Source: UMGS1470 sp051889215
Lineage (GTDB): Bacteria > Bacillota > Clostridia > Christensenellales > UBA1242
DNA length: 25,190 nt
Direction of reading: 5' to 3'
NCBI GenBank assembly: GCA_051889215.1
Contig: JBJFDC010000001.1
Coordinates: forward strand, 1 to 25,190
Shown here: positions 22,177 through 25,190 of the stretch, one piece after another
Position numbering within the stretch: the first letter of the stretch is position 1
How the letters are laid out: every line of letters begins with the position of its first letter
The notes under the pieces: generated by a model
The model's input: the letters and a program-made list of their open reading frames with translations, nothing else
Told to the model about the DNA's origin: nothing
Database searches by the model: none
Program-made: the position numbers and the translations under genes

Positions 22177-24540
22177 ATGAGAAAACAAAGTGTTGCAGTT
22201 GAAAATAATGATTTAAAAAATAATGAATTAATTGGGAAATTGAGGCCAAAAAATGCACAAAAAACAAAATTTTTTGTTTTTTTTCGATATTTTTTGATAT
22301 TTTTGGCTTTTTACATACTTGGTCGAGCAGGAATAAATGGGCAGGTTTATCCATTTGCTTTTTCATTTTTGTATGCAATGTGCTGGTGCAGTTTCAATCC
22401 TTTGATTTTGGGGTCAACCTATATTGTCGCCTCGTATCTTGCAACCTTTTCTTTGGTGAGTTTGTTGTGTGCTGGTGTGACCAGTGTTTTTATGATTGTT
22501 TGCTATTATTTGCATTTGAGATTTAAAAAGCCAATCAAATCATGGCTCATGGCAATCTATTGCTTGATTTCGCAAACTTGTTATCTATATTTTGCAATAT
22601 CTGGAAGTGGAATGTTTTTGTTCCCAATCATATCTGTTGTCCTTGGGATTTTGTTTTTCTTTGCCATGACAAAGTTTTTTGAGGCAATAATAATTCGCGG
22701 ATTTTCAAGCAGACTCACATCAACCGAATTAATTTGTGGCGGAATATTTCTCATGGCGCTATCTTGCGGCATGGCAACACTTAATATATATGGCTTTGAA
22801 TTAATCAAGCTTTTTGCCGCCGCAACCATTTTGTTTGTGTGCTTTTGTTTTGACAATTTGACGACGCTTGTTGTGGCTGCGCTTATGGGTGTGGGCGCGA
22901 TGCTTGCGGCGAATCAGTCAACTTATGCTTGTGTTTTTGTCATTTGGGCACTTGTTGTTTGTGTGTTTAAGTTTAAAAACAAGTTTTTTCCTGTTTTGGG
23001 ATTGTTTGCGATTGAGGCGGCACTGGGATTTTATTTTGGCATATATGGCTCATACACTTGGATCAGTGCTTTGCCTGTTGTGATTGGGTCCTTGATTTTT
23101 ATTGTTATCCCCAATTCAGTTATTTCTGAATTTTCTGGTTATTTTTCGACCTCGTCTGATAGACTTGCAATGCGCAATATTGTCAACAGAAACCGTGAGC
23201 ATCTGTCAAGGCGGCTTGGAGAACTGGGGGACGTGTTTTCTGAAATGAACAAAGTATTTCGCTCAATGATTAAGGGCGGCCTTTCAAAAGAAGATGCAAA
23301 GGCATATCTGGCTCAAGAGGTCAAAGAACGCAGTTGTGAAGGTTGTCCAGAAATAAACACGTGCCATCGAGCAAAAAGTGAGGAAACAAGCAAACTATTT
23401 GACGATTTTGTCACGATTGCCTACGAGAGGGGACGGGTTGGGGTTTTGGACATTCCGCCAAACCTCCTCGCACGATGCTCAAAAACGTCACAAATAATTG
23501 CAAACACAAACGAACTTTGTGAGCAATATAAAAAGTATGCACAAGTCATGACAAATATTGATGCGAGCAAAATTCTTGTTGCAGAACAACTTGGCGGCAT
23601 GTCAAAAATCATGAAATCACTTTCGAAAGAAGTGTCAAAAAATATTTCTTTTGATGCAGGCCGCGAAAATAAAATTGCTGACGAACTTTTGATTAATGAC
23701 ATCATCACATCTGATGTCGTTATCTACGAACAAAACTATGACATCATCAGTGTGACTGTTGTCGTGCGCGAAGATTGCCTAAATATTGAAAAAATAGAAA
23801 AAATTGTTGGCAAAATTTGCGGTTGCAGAATGAAAGTGTCCGCTTCAATGCAATCTCCGAAAGCGGGGTGGATTATTCTTTCTCTTGCCACTGCACCCAA
23901 ATTTGATGTCGTGTTTGGAAATGCAACTCAAACAAAAACTGGAAGTGAAATAAGCGGCGATTCGTTTTCTGTTATTCGAATTGAAAATGACAAATTTATG
24001 CTCGCACTATGTGATGGCATGGGCAGCGGACTCAAGGCGGAGCGAGCGAGCAATCTGGCCATGGGACTGGTTGAAAACTTTTATAAGGCGGGTTTTGACA
24101 GTGACACGATTTTGTCGTGTGTCAACAAACTGCTTTCAATCGGCAGTGACGAAGTTTTTTCTGCACTGGATATGTGTGTGATTAATCTTCGCGACGGAAC
24201 TGCGGACCTCATCAAACTCGGTGCACCTTGTGGGTTTATTAAACGCGATGGCAAAATGGATATTATTGAAGGTAGTGCCCTTCCCATTGGCATTGTGGGG
24301 GATATCCAACCATATAACAAAAAAGTTGTGCTTGCAAAAGATGACTTTATTGTCCTTTGCACGGACGGAGTGAGTGATTCATTTATGTCCGAAAAAGACC
24401 TGTCAACTTTTATTTTGGAGAATTCTGCAAAAAATCCACAAGAACTTGCAGACAAAATAATCAAAAAGGCGGTTGAAAACTGCAAGGGTGTTGCGCTTGA
24501 CGACATGTCGGTTTTGGTTGCAAGAATTTTTAGAAATTAA
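22177..24540 (+). CDS. spoIIE: Stage II sporulation protein E, PP2C-type serine phosphatase
   Basis: SpoIIE dephosphorylates SpoIIAA in the forespore to release sigma F, and also associates with the division septum. The protein has an N-terminal region of about ten membrane helices (roughly residues 22-325), a central cytoplasmic domain with SCEGCPEINTC (C387, C390, C396), and a C-terminal PPM/PP2C domain with SGDSFS (D595), LCDGMGSG (D613), LGAPCGF, and CTDGVSD (D730, D734). I chose ATG 22177, with GAGG at 22167-22170; an upstream in-frame ATG at 22141 has no ribosome site. The resulting 787 residues is close to the family's usual length of about 800. Its presence points to a spore-forming lineage. 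A Spo0A box lies about 65 bases upstream. Confidence 0.93.
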   Translation: MRKQSVAVENNDLKNNELIGKLRPKNAQKTKFFVFFRYFLIFLAFYILGRAGINGQVYPFAFSFLYAMCWCSFNPLILGSTYIVASYLATFSLVSLLCAGVTSVFMIVCYYLHLRFKKPIKSWLMAIYCLISQTCYLYFAISGSGMFLFPIISVVLGILFFFAMTKFFEAIIIRGFSSRLTSTELICGGIFLMALSCGMATLNIYGFELIKLFAAATILFVCFCFDNLTTLVVAALMGVGAMLAANQSTYACVFVIWALVVCVFKFKNKFFPVLGLFAIEAALGFYFGIYGSYTWISALPVVIGSLIFIVIPNSVISEFSGYFSTSSDRLAMRNIVNRNREHLSRRLGELGDVFSEMNKVFRSMIKGGLSKEDAKAYLAQEVKERSCEGCPEINTCHRAKSEETSKLFDDFVTIAYERGRVGVLDIPPNLLARCSKTSQIIANTNELCEQYKKYAQVMTNIDASKILVAEQLGGMSKIMKSLSKEVSKNISFDAGRENKIADELLINDIITSDVVIYEQNYDIISVTVVVREDCLNIEKIEKIVGKICGCRMKVSASMQSPKAGWIILSLATAPKFDVVFGNATQTKTGSEISGDSFSVIRIENDKFMLALCDGMGSGLKAERASNLAMGLVENFYKAGFDSDTILSCVNKLLSIGSDEVFSALDMCVINLRDGTADLIKLGAPCGFIKRDGKMDIIEGSALPIGIVGDIQPYNKKVVLAKDDFIVLCTDGVSDSFMSEKDLSTFILENSAKNPQELADKIIKKAVENCKGVALDDMSVLVARIFRN

Positions 24541-24557
24541 CGAAAAACCTTCTCATA

Positions 24558-24587
24558 TTGACAAATGACCTTCGCGTATGATAAAAT
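24558..24587 (+). promoter_or_regulatory. Promoter of the 131-residue protein
   Basis: A perfect TTGACA (24558-24563) and TAAAAT (24582-24587) are 18 bases apart, with TGA before the -10 (extended). It lies just after the spoIIE stop. Confidence 0.7.
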
Positions 24588-24609
24588 AATTATATGTTGG
24601 GGGTGCGAG

Positions 24610-25005
24610 ATGTTTGTTGAAAAACTGTCAAAAAGAGAATTGATCGGATTTGTCAAAAAAATTGGTTTTGAACCAGAAGAAAACTCTCCGAAAATAAAAC
24701 TTAACAAAGATGAAGAATCTGTTGTTTTGATTTCATGCAAACCTCAAAAATTTGAAAAGGATTTGTATCAGAGGGTTTTGAATTGGTCGGGACTTGGTTA
24801 TTTTGTTGATAATGCTTATTGTTTGGGCACAACACTTGTGTTGACAGATTTTGATTGTTATGATATTTTGCATGCAGAAAAAGAATATCATGATGACTGG
24901 CAACAATTCATGTATAAAAAATTTGGCGACAAGTATGCCACAGCGCTCGATGAGGCGATTGAAAAACAGAGAAATCACAAACAAAACAAAGATATGGAAA
25001 GATAA
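24610..25005 (+). CDS. Unrecognised 131-residue protein
   Basis: I do not recognise this protein. The ATG at 24610 follows GGGGG at 24599-24603, the same kind of ribosome site as the giant surface gene; an upstream frame to 24565 lies inside the promoter and is unlikely to be translated. The product is soluble, with a basic and acidic mixture: MFVEKLSKRELIGFVKKIGFEPEE at the start, a middle beta part (VVLISCKPQKF, YFVDNAYCLGTTLVLTDFDCYDIL), and a charged helical C-terminus (DEAIEKQRNHKQNKDMER). It sits alone between its own promoter and a terminator, directly behind spoIIE, but without evidence of a sporulation role. Confidence 0.7.
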   Translation: MFVEKLSKRELIGFVKKIGFEPEENSPKIKLNKDEESVVLISCKPQKFEKDLYQRVLNWSGLGYFVDNAYCLGTTLVLTDFDCYDILHAEKEYHDDWQQFMYKKFGDKYATALDEAIEKQRNHKQNKDMER

Positions 25006-25006
25006 C

Positions 25007-25036
25007 AAAAATATGTGCAATTGCACATATTTTTTT
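25007..25036 (+). terminator. Palindromic terminator whose T-tract joins the next -10
   Basis: A 10-bp stem (25009-25018 with 25023-25032) with an AATT loop is followed by T4. The T-tract runs directly into TATGCTAAACT. Confidence 0.85.
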
Positions 25037-25046
25037 ATGCTAAACT
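25036..25046 (+). promoter_or_regulatory. Extended -10 of a downstream transcript
   Basis: TATGCTAAACT has the same shape as the other extended -10 elements here. The best -35 candidate, TTGCAC at 25021-25026, is only 14 bases away and lies in the terminator stem, so the promoter would rely on the extended -10. Confidence 0.45.
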
Positions 25047-25052
25047 TGGTTT

Positions 25053-25190
25053 GCAGTCGGCGAAGTTGACTATGTTGCTGAAAGCAACACAAACTTTTGT
25101 TTGTAAATCCCGACTAAAACAAAAAAACACCGAAAGGTGTTTTGTTGGCGCAGAAGTCGGGAACATGTGCTTGGGCACATGAGATCCTCG
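25053..25190 (+). ncRNA. Structured leader or small RNA candidate, running off the right edge
   Basis: No gene is supported in this stretch. It folds into a row of hairpins: 25073-25078/25084-25089, 25090-25094/25099-25103, 25124-25131/25136-25143 with a GAAA loop, and 25164-25170/25175-25181. CCCGACT (25109-25115) can pair either with AGTCGG (25055-25060) or with AGTCGGG (25155-25161), giving two exclusive folds. I recognise no known riboswitch or ncRNA motif. Confidence 0.4.
25115..25143 (-). terminator. Possible minus-strand terminator for a gene beyond the edge
   Basis: On the minus strand the 8-bp AAAACACC/GGTGTTTT stem with a TTTC loop is followed by a T-rich tract (T7 interrupted by one G). 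On the plus strand no T-tract follows. It may end a minus-strand gene to the right of the window, or simply be part of the structured RNA. Confidence 0.4.

Noticed and set aside
25053..25190. tRNA, tmRNA, SRP RNA, RNase P RNA or a known riboswitch at the right edge
   Set aside because: None of the recalled conserved motifs of these RNAs are present, so only a generic structured region is reported.

Overview
This window looks like low-GC chromosomal DNA of a Gram-positive, spore-forming-type bacterium (Bacillota, Clostridia-like). The reasons are a SpoIIE-type phosphatase with a Spo0A-like box upstream, strong AGGAGG-type ribosome binding sites, GTG/ATG starts, many promoters with an extended -10 (TGnTATAAT or TGnTAAAAT), U-tailed hairpin terminators and the conserved rpsF-ssb-rpsR operon. 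Two small membrane-protein families recall the conjugation modules known from mycoplasma ICEs and from uncultured Clostridia. No closer taxonomic placement is possible from the sequence alone.

Layout. The left edge (1-1261) holds the 3' end of ksgA and an unrecognised 303-residue protein with a cysteine cluster. From 1355 to 14085 lies a type IV secretion-like block: a VirD4/TraG coupling ATPase on the minus strand, diverging from a small two-helix pilin-like protein, then a giant 2441-residue surface protein built of Ig-like repeats with a C-terminal membrane anchor, then a polytopic VirB6/TrbL-like protein with a long charged tail. A GC-rich, palindrome-filled repeat element and an almost pure A+T block separate the pilin from the giant gene. 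No relaxase, integrase, VirB4 ATPase or att-like repeats are visible, and household genes flank the block, so it may be a resident secretion or adhesion machine, or part of one, rather than a complete mobile element.

From 14175 to 18719 are mostly single-gene units: a PRC-barrel protein (minus strand), an SPFH-like protein with a C-terminal zinc ribbon overlapping a small CxxC redox-disulfide (DUF1858-type) protein, an RluA-type pseudouridine synthase with no Shine-Dalgarno, a ferritin-like protein and an exported protein driven by a perfect-consensus promoter. From 18786 to 19870 comes rpsF-ssb-rpsR, preceded by a hairpin with a CCG bulge that matches the S6:S18 autoregulatory leader, and then glnS.

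Downstream of glnS there is about 0.5 kb without genes. It contains six consecutive hairpins, one of them 29 bp long, followed by a Spo0A-like box and spoIIE. The window closes with a 131-residue unknown protein, a palindromic terminator whose T-tract merges into an extended -10, and a structured leader or small-RNA-like region running off the right edge. The most interesting parts are the secretion block with its giant Ig-like protein, the six-hairpin array, and the right-edge structured region with mutually exclusive pairings.
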